Below are positions 18,519-27,300 of a stretch of 64,000 nt of DNA, piece after piece; position 1 is the stretch's first letter; every line of letters starts with the position of its first letter. The translations under genes were made by a program, and so were the position numbers. This stretch comes from Bacillota bacterium (GTDB taxonomy: Bacteria; Bacillota; Bacilli; Bacillales_A; Planococcaceae), in contig JAEXYZ010000031.1 of NCBI GenBank assembly GCA_023405135.1, forward strand, positions 1 to 64,000, written 5' to 3'. The notes below the pieces were generated by a model that was given only the letters and a program-made list of their open reading frames with translations, made no database searches and had not been told where the DNA came from.

Positions 18519-18848
18519 TTATTTCCCTTCCTTCACTGGTAAAAGAATTGAGATTGGTAATGCTTCCTCATATCGTTCCCCACCTAAACGATAACCCCAA
18601 GCAAAACGACCTTTTAAATATTCTACTTTAAAAAATTCACCAGGTGCTCCATCAATTCGATAAATTTCCCCTTTAATAATTGTTTTAGGGTCCATTAAAT
18701 AAGCTGACGCCATAATTGCTTTTCTTTCATATACAGCAAATTCATTTACAATCCCAAGCTGTTCGGCTTTTCTTGCTTTCTCTTTTAATTTTGCAATTTC
18801 TTCTCTTAATTCCTGTTCTGTCATTTGTGCATAACTTTTTTCATTCAT
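18519..18848 (-). CDS. yfhH: YfhH family protein (DUF1811)
   Basis: 109 aa from the ATG at 18848, preceded by AAAGGAGACAC; its start overlaps the recX 3' end by eight bases. The N-terminal coiled-coil (MTEQELREEIAKLKEKARKAEQ) is followed by a small SH3-like beta domain with FFKVEYLKGRFAWGYRLGG. This is the DUF1811 architecture of YfhH. Its role is unknown; coupling to recX suggests co-expression. Confidence 0.85.
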   Translation of the reverse strand: MNEKSYAQMTEQELREEIAKLKEKARKAEQLGIVNEFAVYERKAIMASAYLMDPKTIIKGEIYRIDGAPGEFFKVEYLKGRFAWGYRLGGERYEEALPISILLPVKEGK

Positions 18849-19650
18849 GTTCTTGTGTCTCCTTTTCATCAATGAAACGCTCAATTACCTCTAGTGGGAA
18901 ACCTTTTTGGTATAGGGCTTGTTTTATTTTCATGCGAAGTTCACTGCCTATATATTTTGAAGCATATTTTCTCCAAATTTTTTCTCCTTGAGTGTAAATC
19001 ATTTGTTGCCATTCTTCATCTTCTCGCTCTAATTGAATTTGGTCAAGTATTTCATTAACTACTGAAAAGGAATATCCTTTTCTCATAAGTATATCTTGCA
19101 CCTTTTGCTTTATTTGCATTGGAGTTTTTTGGCTATTTGCTTTTATTGTTTTTTGTGCAAGTTCAATCGCAATTTTCAGCTGTTCTTCATATGTAAATGT
19201 GTCAAGCACTTTGTTTTGTGTATCCTTATCGATACCCTTTTTAATTAAATCCTGCTTGATTGCTCTAGGACCTTTTTTAGCCGTCTTTTTTTTCGTTTCA
19301 AGCAGTGCTTTTGAATAGGTTTCGTCATTTAGAAAACCTAATTTTTCAAGCTTTCTTATCGCTTCTATAATAACTGCCTCACCAAAACCAGCATCTAATA
19401 ACTTTTTCTTTACTTCATATTCGCTACGCATTTGAAAGCTTAAAAATTGAAGTGCTCTGTTAAAAGCTTTTGAAATCTCATCTTCGTAATTAATTTCATC
19501 TATTTCAAATTGATCGAGTATTTTCCCTTTTGATAAACTAAACTTAATAAGTGTAGCTTCATCCACTGCAAATGCATAGTTTTCATTTAAATAAATATTA
19601 TAACGTTCTGGATTATTTTTTTGACGACTTATTTTTGAAATAACTTGCAT
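18841..19650 (-). CDS. recX: Recombination regulator RecX
   Basis: 269 aa from the ATG at 19650, seven bases after AAAAGGAGTG; the frame is open further upstream without an RBS. The three-helix RecX repeats include FLSFQMRSEYEVKKKLLDAGF, cut here to MRSEYEVKKKLLDAGF, and GPRAIKQDLIKKGI. It is the long Bacillus form. RecX binds RecA filaments and modulates strand exchange. It heads a coupled operon with yfhH and yfhJ. Confidence 0.92.
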   Translation of the reverse strand: MQVISKISRQKNNPERYNIYLNENYAFAVDEATLIKFSLSKGKILDQFEIDEINYEDEISKAFNRALQFLSFQMRSEYEVKKKLLDAGFGEAVIIEAIRKLEKLGFLNDETYSKALLETKKKTAKKGPRAIKQDLIKKGIDKDTQNKVLDTFTYEEQLKIAIELAQKTIKANSQKTPMQIKQKVQDILMRKGYSFSVVNEILDQIQLEREDEEWQQMIYTQGEKIWRKYASKYIGSELRMKIKQALYQKGFPLEVIERFIDEKETQEHE

Positions 19651-19788
19651 AGATACACTCCTTTTAAAGCATAGTATACATGTTTTCGTAGTTTGTTTCA
19701 TTTTTGTAAATTCGATTTCTTTAATAAAAGTTTCCGAATAATGTAGTTATTTTCGCACATTATAAGCAAAAAGGAGGCTTTATTTTTT

Positions 19789-20580
19789 ATGTGGAAACAT
19801 CCCATTTTTGGTTTAACCGTGTGTGCAATTGTATTTATGATTGTGTTTAGTTTCGTTAAACCAGATGTTGCGAATGCAAACGCCTATCATTGGGGCTTTA
19901 CTAAATCTAAAGAAGGTAATCCTGCTGATGCAGGTGCTAAATTTGATACACTTTTGAAAGAAAATGGAGCCTATTACAGAGGTAATCCGAATAAAAAAAC
20001 AATCTATTTAACATTCGACAGTGGATTTGAAAATGGTTATACAGAAAGTATTTTAGATACTCTTAAAGAAGAAAATGTACCAGCAACATTTTTCTTAACT
20101 GGTCATTACTTAACAAGTGCAACAGATTTAGTGAAAAGGATGATTAAAGATGGCCATATAATAGGTAATCATTCTTACGGACATCCCGATATGTCAAAGC
20201 TATCAGATGAAGCTTTAGTAGAACAATGGCATAAATTCGATAACAAATTAAAAGAATTAACTGGTGTAGAGCGAACATATTACGTGCGACCACCTAAAGG
20301 AATTTTTAGTGTACGTGATCTGCAAGTTGGTAATGAGCTTGGATATACCCACATATTTTGGGATACCGCTTTTGTTGATTGGCATGAAGATTCTACAGTT
20401 GGTTGGGAATATGCATATAATGAATTAATGGGTCAATTACATCCAGGAGCTCTTATTTTATTGCATACTGTAGCAAAGCATAATGCAGATGCTCTGCCTA
20501 AATTTATACAGGATGCAAAAAAAGAAGGCTATGAGTTTGGTACATTGGATGATTTAGTAATGGATTCTTTACTTGAATAA
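19789..20580 (+). CDS. pdaA: Delta-lactam-biosynthetic de-N-acetylase PdaA
   Basis: 263 aa secreted polysaccharide deacetylase. The signal peptide ends near VANANA (about 30). The NodB domain runs from about residue 65 with motif 1 LTFDSGFENGY, motif 2 GNHSYGHPDM, motif 3 RPPKG, and the C-terminal ALILLHTVAKHN. The TFDSG variant and the N-terminal AYHWGFTKSKEG stretch are typical of PdaA. The enzyme makes muramic delta-lactam in the spore cortex, needed for germination. RBS AAGGAGG. A repeat element starts directly at its stop codon. Confidence 0.93.
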   Translation: MWKHPIFGLTVCAIVFMIVFSFVKPDVANANAYHWGFTKSKEGNPADAGAKFDTLLKENGAYYRGNPNKKTIYLTFDSGFENGYTESILDTLKEENVPATFFLTGHYLTSATDLVKRMIKDGHIIGNHSYGHPDMSKLSDEALVEQWHKFDNKLKELTGVERTYYVRPPKGIFSVRDLQVGNELGYTHIFWDTAFVDWHEDSTVGWEYAYNELMGQLHPGALILLHTVAKHNADALPKFIQDAKKEGYEFGTLDDLVMDSLLE

Positions 20581-20700
20581 GAAAAGCGGAAGTGCCCCGT
20601 TTAGCCCCGACAAGCGCTGGAGGGACCTGACGAGTGTGCTTGCATACGTGGGAAGGTACCGAAGCGACCTCGAGGGGCTGGGCGCTGTAGCTAGACACTA
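20581..20700 (+). repeat. GC-rich hairpin repeat element, copy 2 (short variant)
   Basis: Begins GAAAAGCGGAAG right after the pdaA stop and ends CTAGACAC. It contains TAGCCCCGACAAGCGCTGGA and GCGACCTCGAGGGGCTGG, nearly identical to copy 4 at 54254-54380. The AGCCCC and GGGGCT ends pair, so the unit folds on itself. Confidence 0.85.
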
Positions 20701-20703
20701 AAG

Positions 20704-20750
20704 AAAAACACAAGAATGCTGTTATTAAACAAACATTCTTGCGTTGTTTT
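20704..20750. terminator. Bidirectional terminator between pdaA and ribH
   Basis: CAAGAATG (20711-20718) and CATTCTTG (20734-20741), extended by AAC/GTT, with T-runs on both strands. Confidence 0.8.
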
Positions 20751-21218
20751 TTATCTAAACATTTTTTTCAAGTTTGCCATTTCAATTGCTGATACTGCTG
20801 ATTCATACCCTTTATTGCCAGCTTTAGTTCCTGCACGTTCAATTGCTTGTTCAATATTTTCAGTTGTTAAAACCCCAAAAATAACCGGAACGTTTGTATC
20901 CAACGAAACTTTAGCAATACCTTTTGCAGCTTCATTGCACACATAATCATAGTGGGAAGTTGCACCACGGATAACTGTACCTAATCCTATAACAGCATCA
21001 TAATTCCCTGTCTCAGCCATTTGTTTTGAGATAAACGGCACTTCAAAGGCACCTGGAACCCAAGCGATATCGATATTATCTTCATTCACACCATGTCTTT
21101 TAAGTCCATCCAGTGCACCGTCTAATAATTTACCTGTAATAAACTCATTAAATCGTCCTACAACGATCCCTATTTTTAAATCTGTACCGATTAATTGTGC
21201 TTCAAATATTTTTCCCAT
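20751..21218 (-). CDS. ribH: 6,7-dimethyl-8-ribityllumazine synthase
   Basis: 155 aa lumazine synthase. It contains [16 protein letters not shown], the substrate loop [10 protein letters not shown], and [20 protein letters not shown] with the catalytic His. It condenses the ribB product with the ribitylamino-uracil to lumazine. Last gene of the riboflavin operon, 24 bp after ribB, with RBS AAAAGGAG. In the cell the family forms 60-meric capsids. Confidence 0.97.
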   Translation of the reverse strand: MGKIFEAQLIGTDLKIGIVVGRFNEFITGKLLDGALDGLKRHGVNEDNIDIAWVPGAFEVPFISKQMAETGNYDAVIGLGTVIRGATSHYDYVCNEAAKGIAKVSLDTNVPVIFGVLTTENIEQAIERAGTKAGNKGYESAVSAIEMANLKKMFR

Positions 21219-21242
21219 TGTTATTTCTCCTTTTCAGAACCT

Positions 21243-21863
21243 TTATAGATTCACTTTATTTTTTTCGTGAAGACGGTATTTAACTAAGTCTTCTATTGAT
21301 ATAATTTTCAAGTTATGCACCTTAGAAAATTCCAACAAACTATCTAGCCTCATCATTTCCCCGTCATCACCCATAATTTCGCAAATTACACCTGCTGGAA
21401 ATGACCCACAAGCTTGTGCTAAATCGACTGCGGCTTCAGTATGTCCTCGTCTTTCTAAAACTCCATTATCCTTTGCTACTAGCGGAAACACATGGCCTGG
21501 TCTTCTGAAATATTGTGGTTTTGCATTTTCATCAATCATTTTTAGAATCGTAAATGAGCGCTCATATGCACTAATACCTGTTGTTGTTTCAACATGATCA
21601 ACACTTACAGTAAATGCCGTTTGATGATTATCAGTATTATTTTCGACCATTGGATGTAAGTCTAGTTTTTGAGCAAGCTCGTTTGTAATCGGTGTACAAA
21701 TTAATCCACGACCATATGTAGCCATAAAATTGATATTTTCAGGTGTAGCAAATTCAGCAAGGGATACTAAATCCCCCTCATTTTCTCTATTTTCATCATC
21801 CACTACAATGATATTTTTTCCTTCTATTAAATCTTGTAAGGCTTCTTCGATTGTGTTTAGCAT
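21243..21863 (-). CDS. ribB: 3,4-dihydroxy-2-butanone 4-phosphate synthase RibB, stand-alone
   Basis: 206 aa, only the N-terminal half of the RibBA fusion usual in Bacillus (about 400 aa). Active-site motifs are intact: [31 protein letters not shown] and [12 protein letters not shown]. The protein ends [12 protein letters not shown], exactly where the GTP cyclohydrolase II domain would begin, and ribH follows after 24 bp. No cyclohydrolase remnant is visible. The enzyme makes dihydroxybutanone phosphate from ribulose 5-phosphate. The first pathway step must therefore be encoded elsewhere or be missing. Confidence 0.93.
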   Translation of the reverse strand: MLNTIEEALQDLIEGKNIIVVDDENRENEGDLVSLAEFATPENINFMATYGRGLICTPITNELAQKLDLHPMVENNTDNHQTAFTVSVDHVETTTGISAYERSFTILKMIDENAKPQYFRRPGHVFPLVAKDNGVLERRGHTEAAVDLAQACGSFPAGVICEIMGDDGEMMRLDSLLEFSKVHNLKIISIEDLVKYRLHEKNKVNL

Positions 21864-21891
21864 GACGACACCACCCTATTTTTACATTATT

Positions 21892-22533
21892 TTAAAAACC
21901 ATTTTCTCTTAAAAAATCAAAAGAAATATTTGATTGTTTACTATCATTTTTTCTTAAATGATGTAAAACGTACTTTCCAAGCATATCTGTTTCTATATTT
22001 ACCTGTTCCCCTACACCTTTCATCCCTAATATCGTTTCAGCATAGGTATGTGGAATAAGTGAAACTGTAACGGTTTGTTCAGTCACTTTAAAAAGTGTTA
22101 AGCTCGTACCATCAATCGTAATGGACCCTTTTGGAATGCAGTTTTCAATAAGTTCTTTTGGTACTTCAATCTCGACATACACTGCATTCGATACAACTCT
22201 TTTACTTCGTATCGTTCCAACACCATCAACATGTCCAGAAACAATATGCCCTCCGAAACGGCCATTTGCACTCATGGCACGCTCTAGATTAACTAAATCA
22301 CCTAGCTTAAGCTTATGAATGTTTGTTGCCTTCACAGTCTCTGGCATTACATCAACAGTCATTTCTTCTTTTGTAAAATGGGTAATTGTTAAGCAAACAC
22401 CATTAACAGCAATACTGTCTCCTAAATGGGCATCAGTAAGTATTTTTGATGCATTAATAGTAATTTTCATGCTTTGATCATCTTTTTTTATGCCAACCAC
22501 TTTACCCTTTTCTTCTATAATCCCTGTAAACAA
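21892..22533 (-). CDS. ribE: Riboflavin synthase alpha subunit
   Basis: 213 aa from a TTG start (22533) after AAAGAGGTGAG. The N-terminus FTGIIEEKGKV and duplicated lumazine-binding barrels are typical: first DSIAVNGVCLTI with GHIVSGHVDGVG, second GSITIDGTSLTL with NIETDMLGKYV. It dismutates two lumazines to riboflavin. It is the first gene here; ribD, which normally precedes it, is absent, and a repeat element (22552-22726) and two FMN riboswitches lie upstream instead. Confidence 0.96.
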   Translation of the reverse strand: MFTGIIEEKGKVVGIKKDDQSMKITINASKILTDAHLGDSIAVNGVCLTITHFTKEEMTVDVMPETVKATNIHKLKLGDLVNLERAMSANGRFGGHIVSGHVDGVGTIRSKRVVSNAVYVEIEVPKELIENCIPKGSITIDGTSLTLFKVTEQTVTVSLIPHTYAETILGMKGVGEQVNIETDMLGKYVLHHLRKNDSKQSNISFDFLRENGF

Positions 22534-22551
22534 ATTCTCACCTCTTTTCTA

Positions 22552-22726
22552 GAAAAGCGAAGGCGGCTCGTTTTGGCTCGACATGCGCTGGCCGACAAAA
22601 ACGTAACCTCGTGTTACATTGTCGGCACTCGCACATCCATGTGCATCGGAAGCTTCCGCCAAGCGTGCTTGCACGCGCAGAAGGAAGCTGAAACGACACG
22701 AGAGTAGACATGCGGAGCTAGACACT
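22552..22726 (+). repeat. GC-rich hairpin repeat element, copy 3 (long variant), in the rib leader
   Basis: Begins GAAAAGCG and ends GAGCTAGACAC. The internal block GACAAAAACG...TCGGCACTCGCACATCCATGT matches copy 1. It sits between the second FMN riboswitch terminator and the ribE RBS, so it becomes part of the antisense-oriented ribE leader RNA. Confidence 0.8.
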
Positions 22727-22750
22727 CTTCATATTTTTTAACATAAAAAT

Positions 22751-22778
22751 AAAAACCCCTTAGTAAATCCTAAGGAGT
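22751..22778 (-). terminator. Terminator of the proximal FMN riboswitch
   Basis: Minus strand: CTCCTTAG-N6-CTAAGGGG followed by TTTTTATTTTTATG. It lies about 75 nt after the aptamer and is the presumed expression platform. Confidence 0.8.
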
Positions 22779-22845
22779 TTGGGAGCATCTTAAAAAGGCA
22801 TAGCAAAATAAACTTTTTGAAAGTTATTTTTTCAAAAAGCGCCTA

Positions 22846-22976
22846 TCATCCTTCTCCCATCCAGACTTTAACTGTCGGCTTTGGATTCGCACCAAATCCT
22901 GCTCATACAAGCTCGCGGGCTTAGAAAATTACTTCATCACCGCCGATTGGGAATTTCACCCGACCCCGAAGGACTA
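22846..22976 (-). promoter_or_regulatory. FMN riboswitch (RFN element), proximal copy
   Basis: Minus strand carries the RFN core in order: CCTTCGGGGTCGGGTGAAAT, TCGGCGGTGATGAAGTAATT, AGCCCGCGAGC, GATTTGGTGCGAATCC, AAGCCGACAG and GGATGGGAGAAGGATG. FMN binding would stabilise the downstream terminator and shut off ribE-ribB-ribH. Confidence 0.95.
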
Positions 22977-23027
22977 ACTGAAACAAATTGTTCAGCCATT
23001 CATTATTAAATTGTTTTAATTAAAATA

Positions 23028-23057
23028 AAAATCCCGATCAGGTATAAGATCGGGATT
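23028..23057 (-). terminator. Terminator of the distal FMN riboswitch
   Basis: Minus strand: ATCCCGATC-N8-GATCGGGAT then TTTTTATTTTAAT. A perfect 9-bp stem between the two aptamers. Confidence 0.85.
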
Positions 23058-23131
23058 AGGTGTTGTGTAAAAAATTGAATGACAAATAAAACTATTAAAT
23101 ATCTATAATTTAATAGTAAGTCAAACTTTAC

Positions 23132-23259
23132 ACTCCTTCTCCCATCCAGACTATACTGTCGGCTTTGGATTCACACCAAATCCTGCTCATAACAAGCTCA
23201 CGGGCTTAGAAAATTACTTCATCACCGTCGATTGGGAATTTCACCCGACCCCGAAGGAA
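23132..23259 (-). promoter_or_regulatory. FMN riboswitch (RFN element), distal copy
   Basis: A second complete RFN aptamer, nearly identical to the proximal one (only scattered substitutions such as TCGACGGTGATG for TCGGCGGTGATG and GATTTGGTGTGAATCC). All conserved helices are present. It is followed by its own terminator and no gene, then the proximal riboswitch. Confidence 0.93.
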
Positions 23260-23372
23260 TTTTTATTTAATTATTTTAAAGATACCACTAAATTGTATGA
23301 TTATCCATTAAATAATATTTTGTTGAATAATCCTTTCCATAGACATACTAACTAATAAGGAAATTTCTTCAC

Positions 23373-23400
23373 TTGCTTTACCTTCTTGCTTCGCTATAAT
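23373..23400 (+). promoter_or_regulatory. Promoter of the RlmCD-type methyltransferase gene
   Basis: TTGCTT (23373-23378), a 16-base spacer and perfect TATAAT (23395-23400). Transcription would begin near 23407, which argues against the ATG at 23407 as start codon. Confidence 0.6.
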
Positions 23401-23433
23401 GGTTAAATGAACTTATTAAAGGACGTGAGCTTT

Positions 23434-24813
23434 TTGAGCGATAAAGTATTAATGGAAGTTGGACAAAAATTTCCTTTAACAATAAAACGGCTTGGTATTA
23501 ACGGTGAGGGTGTAGGATTTTATAAAAGGAATGTAGTGTTTGTAAAAGGCGCTTTGCCTGGTGAAGAAGTGACAGTAAAAGTTTCTAAAGTACAACGAAA
23601 TTTTGCAGAGGCTGATATTTTAAACGTAAGAAAAGCTTCAAATGATCGTCAGGAGCCAATTTGCCCGATTTATAATGAATGTGGTGGCTGTCAGCTTCAA
23701 CATATAACATATGAGGGTCAGTTAAGGGAAAAGCGCGATATGGTTATACAAGCCCTTGAGAAATACGTAAAACCAATAGCTGAAACTGTAGAAATTCGTC
23801 CAACACTCGGCATGGACAATCCTTGGCATTACCGCAATAAAAGTAGTTTCCAAGTACGTAAAGAAGGAAAACGTGTATATGCAGGACTTTATGCAGAAGG
23901 AACTAATAAGCTTCTTAATATTAACGATTGTGCCGTTCAACATCCGTTAACATCAAAAATAACAGTCGGCACACGAAAAATATTGCAAAAACTAAACATT
24001 TCAATTTATGATGGAAAATCACTAAATGGTATAGTAAGAACAATCGTTGTTCGAACTGGTATTAAAACAGGTGAAACACAAGTTTGTCTTGTAACGACAC
24101 GAAAGGATTTGCCTCATAAAGATGAATTAATCGAACGTATGTTAAAGATTGATCCAAGCATTGTATCAATTACGCAAAATATTAACCGCGAAAAAACATC
24201 TCTTATTTTTGGAGATGAGACAGTTGTTTTATACGGTAAAGAAACTATTCATGAAAATTTAGGAGAGTTAGCATTTGATCTTTCGTCACGTGCCTTCTTC
24301 CAATTAAATCCTGAGCAAACCGTTCATTTATATGATGAAATTAAAACAGCTGCTGCTTTAACTGGCACTGAAAAAGTTGTTGATGCTTATTGCGGAGTTG
24401 GAACAATCGGATTGTGGCTTGCCCCTCATGCAAAAGAGATTCGAGGTATGGATGTTGTACCAGAAAGTGTTGAAGATGCAAAGAAAAACGCACGGAACCA
24501 CGGATTTAAACATGCTCGCTACTATACTGGAACTGCTGAAGAATGGTTAGCAAAATGGAAAAAAGAAGGCTTTATTCCTGATGTAGTGACAGTCGATCCA
24601 CCTCGCACAGGTTTAGCTCCAAGCTTCATAAAAACGGTTATGAAAATTAAACCAAAGCGCTTTGTTTACACTTCTTGTAACCCATCTACTTTTGCAAAAG
24701 ACTTACAAGAGCTAACAAAGTTATATAAAGTGGAATATATACAACCAGTTGATATGTTCCCGCAAACTGCTAGAGTTGAAATTGTTGCTAAACTTACATT
24801 AAAAAAAATATAA
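23434..24813 (+). CDS. rlmD: 23S rRNA (uracil-C5)-methyltransferase, RlmD/RlmCD type
   Basis: 459 aa from the TTG at 23434 after AAAGGACGTGAG; an in-frame ATG at 23407 coincides with the predicted transcription start. Domains: TRAM (about 5-65), 4Fe-4S motif [14 protein letters not shown], then the class I SAM methyltransferase with [24 protein letters not shown] and the nucleophilic Cys in [13 protein letters not shown]. It forms m5U in 23S rRNA. In B. subtilis one such enzyme (RlmCD/YefA) modifies both 747 and 1939. Monocistronic. Confidence 0.94.
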   Translation: MSDKVLMEVGQKFPLTIKRLGINGEGVGFYKRNVVFVKGALPGEEVTVKVSKVQRNFAEADILNVRKASNDRQEPICPIYNECGGCQLQHITYEGQLREKRDMVIQALEKYVKPIAETVEIRPTLGMDNPWHYRNKSSFQVRKEGKRVYAGLYAEGTNKLLNINDCAVQHPLTSKITVGTRKILQKLNISIYDGKSLNGIVRTIVVRTGIKTGETQVCLVTTRKDLPHKDELIERMLKIDPSIVSITQNINREKTSLIFGDETVVLYGKETIHENLGELAFDLSSRAFFQLNPEQTVHLYDEIKTAAALTGTEKVVDAYCGVGTIGLWLAPHAKEIRGMDVVPESVEDAKKNARNHGFKHARYYTGTAEEWLAKWKKEGFIPDVVTVDPPRTGLAPSFIKTVMKIKPKRFVYTSCNPSTFAKDLQELTKLYKVEYIQPVDMFPQTARVEIVAKLTLKKI

Positions 24814-24818
24814 AAATT

Positions 24819-24854
24819 GAGCCAGTTTGAATGCCACTTCAAATTGGCTCTTTT
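24819..24854 (+). terminator. Terminator after the rRNA methyltransferase
   Basis: GAGCCAGTTTGAA pairs with TTCAAATTGGCTC (one mismatch), then TTTTCATTTT. Confidence 0.85.
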
Positions 24855-24907
24855 CATTTTATTTTATCGAAAGATTAATATCCCTATCTCTAAAACCTTT
24901 AGATACA

Positions 24908-25692
24908 TTAAAATATTAGATTAAACACTAATTGCATAAAAATATGGGCAAACATATGGGCAATGATTCCATATTCCAATCCCTTTTTCCAATAAAGATA
25001 TCCAAAGAAAATTCCGCCAATTCCATTTAGAATTAAGCTTCTTACGATTAATGTCGCTGTTAACTCCCCAAACAACATTTCTGTTGCTGGAAAATGTCCG
25101 ACTGCAAACAATATAGCTGCAATGATTATCGCCATCCAATAATAACCATTACTTAATGTATCCTTTGTTTTTCTAAAAATTTTCATCATAAGCCAAATTA
25201 ATAATGACATGATGAATAATCGCATTAAAAGCTCTTCAAATACGCCACCGTAAAAAACTCCTGCCATAAGCGTTAATAGAGAAAACTGCGAGTTACTTCC
25301 AGCCAGTTCCTCCACCTTATATTGATAATAAAAATGGTCGGCTCCAGTGATAATAAAAGCTGTAATAAACCCAAACAAAATTGATAAAAATAATCCAAAC
25401 TTATCAAATTTAATTTTTTCCTTATTCACTATTGCATCTAAAATGGATATTGATAATCCTATTTTACGTGCTAACTTAATTCCAATTAACGAAAGAAAAA
25501 AGTCATGATTAATAATTGCAGTGAACTTACAATTAATAAAGCAGTGTAATGCATTGGCATTGATGCCATTAACAGCTCATATTTCTCTGGCATTATAACT
25601 TGTAAAGAATTTAATTGTGATGGTACAACAAACATTCCCCCAACAAAACATACAACCGAAATAATTAATGAAATAATCAAATCTTTTTTCAT
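24908..25692 (-). pseudogene. CPBP-family intramembrane protease, split by a frameshift
   Basis: Two overlapping frames make one protein. The N-terminal piece (25692 to about 25500, starting MKKDLIISLI after GTGGAG) stops just after IMTFFFR. The second frame continues LSLIGIKLARKIGLSI and runs through the CPBP motifs EELLMR, the GHFP histidine and HMFAHIF to 24908. The break lies in a run of six T on the coding strand (25496-25501); one extra T would restore about 260 aa. CPBP proteins are multi-pass proteases or bacteriocin-immunity-like proteins. It could be a true pseudogene, a phase-variable tract or a sequencing error. It is the third gene of the GntR operon. Confidence 0.75.
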
Positions 25693-25713
25693 ACAAATCT
25701 CCACAACATCAAA

Positions 25714-26808
25714 TTAATTTATATAAGCAAAAACTAAAATGATTATTATTGGTAATATTAAAATAATGTATCCTATTGGATTTGCAAAATTAATTGTCCA
25801 TCCAACACCAAAACGTTTTTCAACAAAGATAGACGGATCATTTTTATTAAAGTAGAACATACCGCCCTTCCAGTATTGGTCTTCATCGATATCCATAATT
25901 TGTTTACTTTCAGAAACATCGACCACTTTATCTGAGCTACCAACTTTTAATCCAAAAATTAATGTTCCAATAAGAATTATAATTAAGAAAACTAACGGTA
26001 AAGCTAGCATTACATAATCTGAAACGATATTTGGATGAATCGTTGTTAATTGGAAATAACTCATTAGCATTGTAATTGCCAATAACGTAAACAACATAAA
26101 CCAGCTTGAATATTTTCTTAAAGATAATTGTCTATTACGAGAAGATTGTAAATTAGTCGCACTTAGTTTAATGCCTGAGTTTTTCGTTGCAATATGAATT
26201 CCTAAAAACATCAATTGCATCACTAATAAAAATACAATCATTTGAATCGATGAAAATAGTGTTTTTTCCGTAAAAGCATCTGGTTTTCCATTTGGTCCCC
26301 AATGCGTTGGAATTTCATTTGGCAATAAATTATAGTTCAAAATTGTATAAATAATTAAACCTATTGAAATTAACATTGGCAATATATACACATACCACGG
26401 CAACATTTCATCTTGATTACGAACTGATAAATCTGTCACCTTTATTTGCTTTAAATTTTCAGTCCATTTATTTTTATTCTTTAATTGCTTCGTTTTTCCA
26501 TGATAATAAAAATACCAAGATAAGCTAATGAAAATTAATGCAAATTCAATAATTGCACCAGCTATTGCAATTTGCTCGTCTAAACGTTCGCTTGTCAATG
26601 CCCAAATAACATAAGCAACAATTATAGCAGCAGATAAAAGAGCCACACTTATTGCATACTGTTTTTTATATTTTCTTATTGATTGATTTTGAATATATTG
26701 AACTGGTATTGTCACACCAAATACTACTGTCCGCTTCATTAAATAAGGTATTATCGTTTGAATAACAGCTATAAAAATTGTAATAATTAGAAAAACAATA
26801 ATGGACAT
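25714..26808 (-). CDS. DUF1648/DUF5808 membrane protein
   Basis: 364 aa multi-pass membrane protein with about eight hydrophobic segments. The DUF1648 signature is YNLLPNEIPTHWGPNGKPDA at about residue 165. The C-terminal cytoplasmic loop DQYWKGGMFYFNKNDPSIFV is the DUF5808 type, followed by a last helix. Related proteins include SdpI-like immunity/regulatory proteins. It follows the GntR gene by 13 bp (RBS AAAGGAGGA) and precedes the CPBP gene by about 20 bp, an arrangement common for YtrA-type regulators and their targets. Confidence 0.8.
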   Translation of the reverse strand: MSIIVFLIITIFIAVIQTIIPYLMKRTVVFGVTIPVQYIQNQSIRKYKKQYAISVALLSAAIIVAYVIWALTSERLDEQIAIAGAIIEFALIFISLSWYFYYHGKTKQLKNKNKWTENLKQIKVTDLSVRNQDEMLPWYVYILPMLISIGLIIYTILNYNLLPNEIPTHWGPNGKPDAFTEKTLFSSIQMIVFLLVMQLMFLGIHIATKNSGIKLSATNLQSSRNRQLSLRKYSSWFMLFTLLAITMLMSYFQLTTIHPNIVSDYVMLALPLVFLIIILIGTLIFGLKVGSSDKVVDVSESKQIMDIDEDQYWKGGMFYFNKNDPSIFVEKRFGVGWTINFANPIGYIILILPIIIILVFAYIN

Positions 26809-26821
26809 GGATTTTCCTCCT

Positions 26822-27199
26822 TTACCTTTCCTTCATTTCTCCCATTATAGAGATAATTAAATCTTGTATTTCTTCTTTCCCCATTCCAAACACAAGTGCT
26901 TCTGCAATATGAGGTTTTAATTCAGAAACTAACCTACTTTTTGTTTCTTCATTAATATTGTTAATCGGTGAAATAATTGCACCTGATTTTGGGATAATTT
27001 TAATAATCCCCTTTTTTTCTAACTCATGATAGCTTTTATTTACTGTGTGCATATTAACACCAAGATCTGCAGCAAATGCTCTAACTGAAGGTAATGAATC
27101 GCCAGGTTTAATAAATCCTCGAGCAATCCCTTCAATTATTTGATTTGTTAGTTGTGTGTAGATTGGTATATCCGATTCAGCTTCTATTTGAATAATCAC
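26822..27199 (-). CDS. GntR-family transcriptional regulator, YtrA subfamily
   Basis: 125 aa, starting at a GTG (27199) after GGAGGGGCG. The N-terminal winged helix has IPIYTQLTNQIIEGIARGFI, cut here to TQLTNQIIEGIARG, and LPSVRAFAADLGVNMHTVNK. The C-terminal tail of about 50 residues is short, as in the YtrA subfamily, with no large effector domain. It is likely the autoregulator of its operon: a perfect 9-bp inverted repeat lies directly upstream. The inducer is unknown; relatives respond to cell-wall stress or transporter state. Confidence 0.9.
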   Translation of the reverse strand: MIIQIEAESDIPIYTQLTNQIIEGIARGFIKPGDSLPSVRAFAADLGVNMHTVNKSYHELEKKGIIKIIPKSGAIISPINNINEETKSRLVSELKPHIAEALVFGMGKEEIQDLIISIMGEMKER

Positions 27200-27213
27200 A
27201 TACGCCCCTCCAA

Positions 27214-27263
27214 TCTGTTCTATATTTATTATAACAATATTGTTCTATAAATGCTAGAACAAT
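27214..27263 (-). promoter_or_regulatory. Operator/promoter of the GntR operon
   Basis: ATTGTTCTA-N7-TAGAACAAT (27239-27263) is a perfect 9-bp inverted repeat next to a TATAAT -10 on the minus strand (27228-27233). A further TGTTCTA half-site lies at 27216-27222. Position just before the regulator start suggests autorepression. Confidence 0.65.
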
Positions 27264-27300
27264 TTTTATTTAATATTTCCACAAAAAAATCTGCTCATTT

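Noticed and set aside
22474..22707. 77-codon plus-strand ORF in the rib leader
   Set aside because: Produced by the GC-rich repeat element; no RBS.
24921..25139. 72-codon minus-strand ORF
   Set aside because: A shadow of the CPBP gene in another frame.
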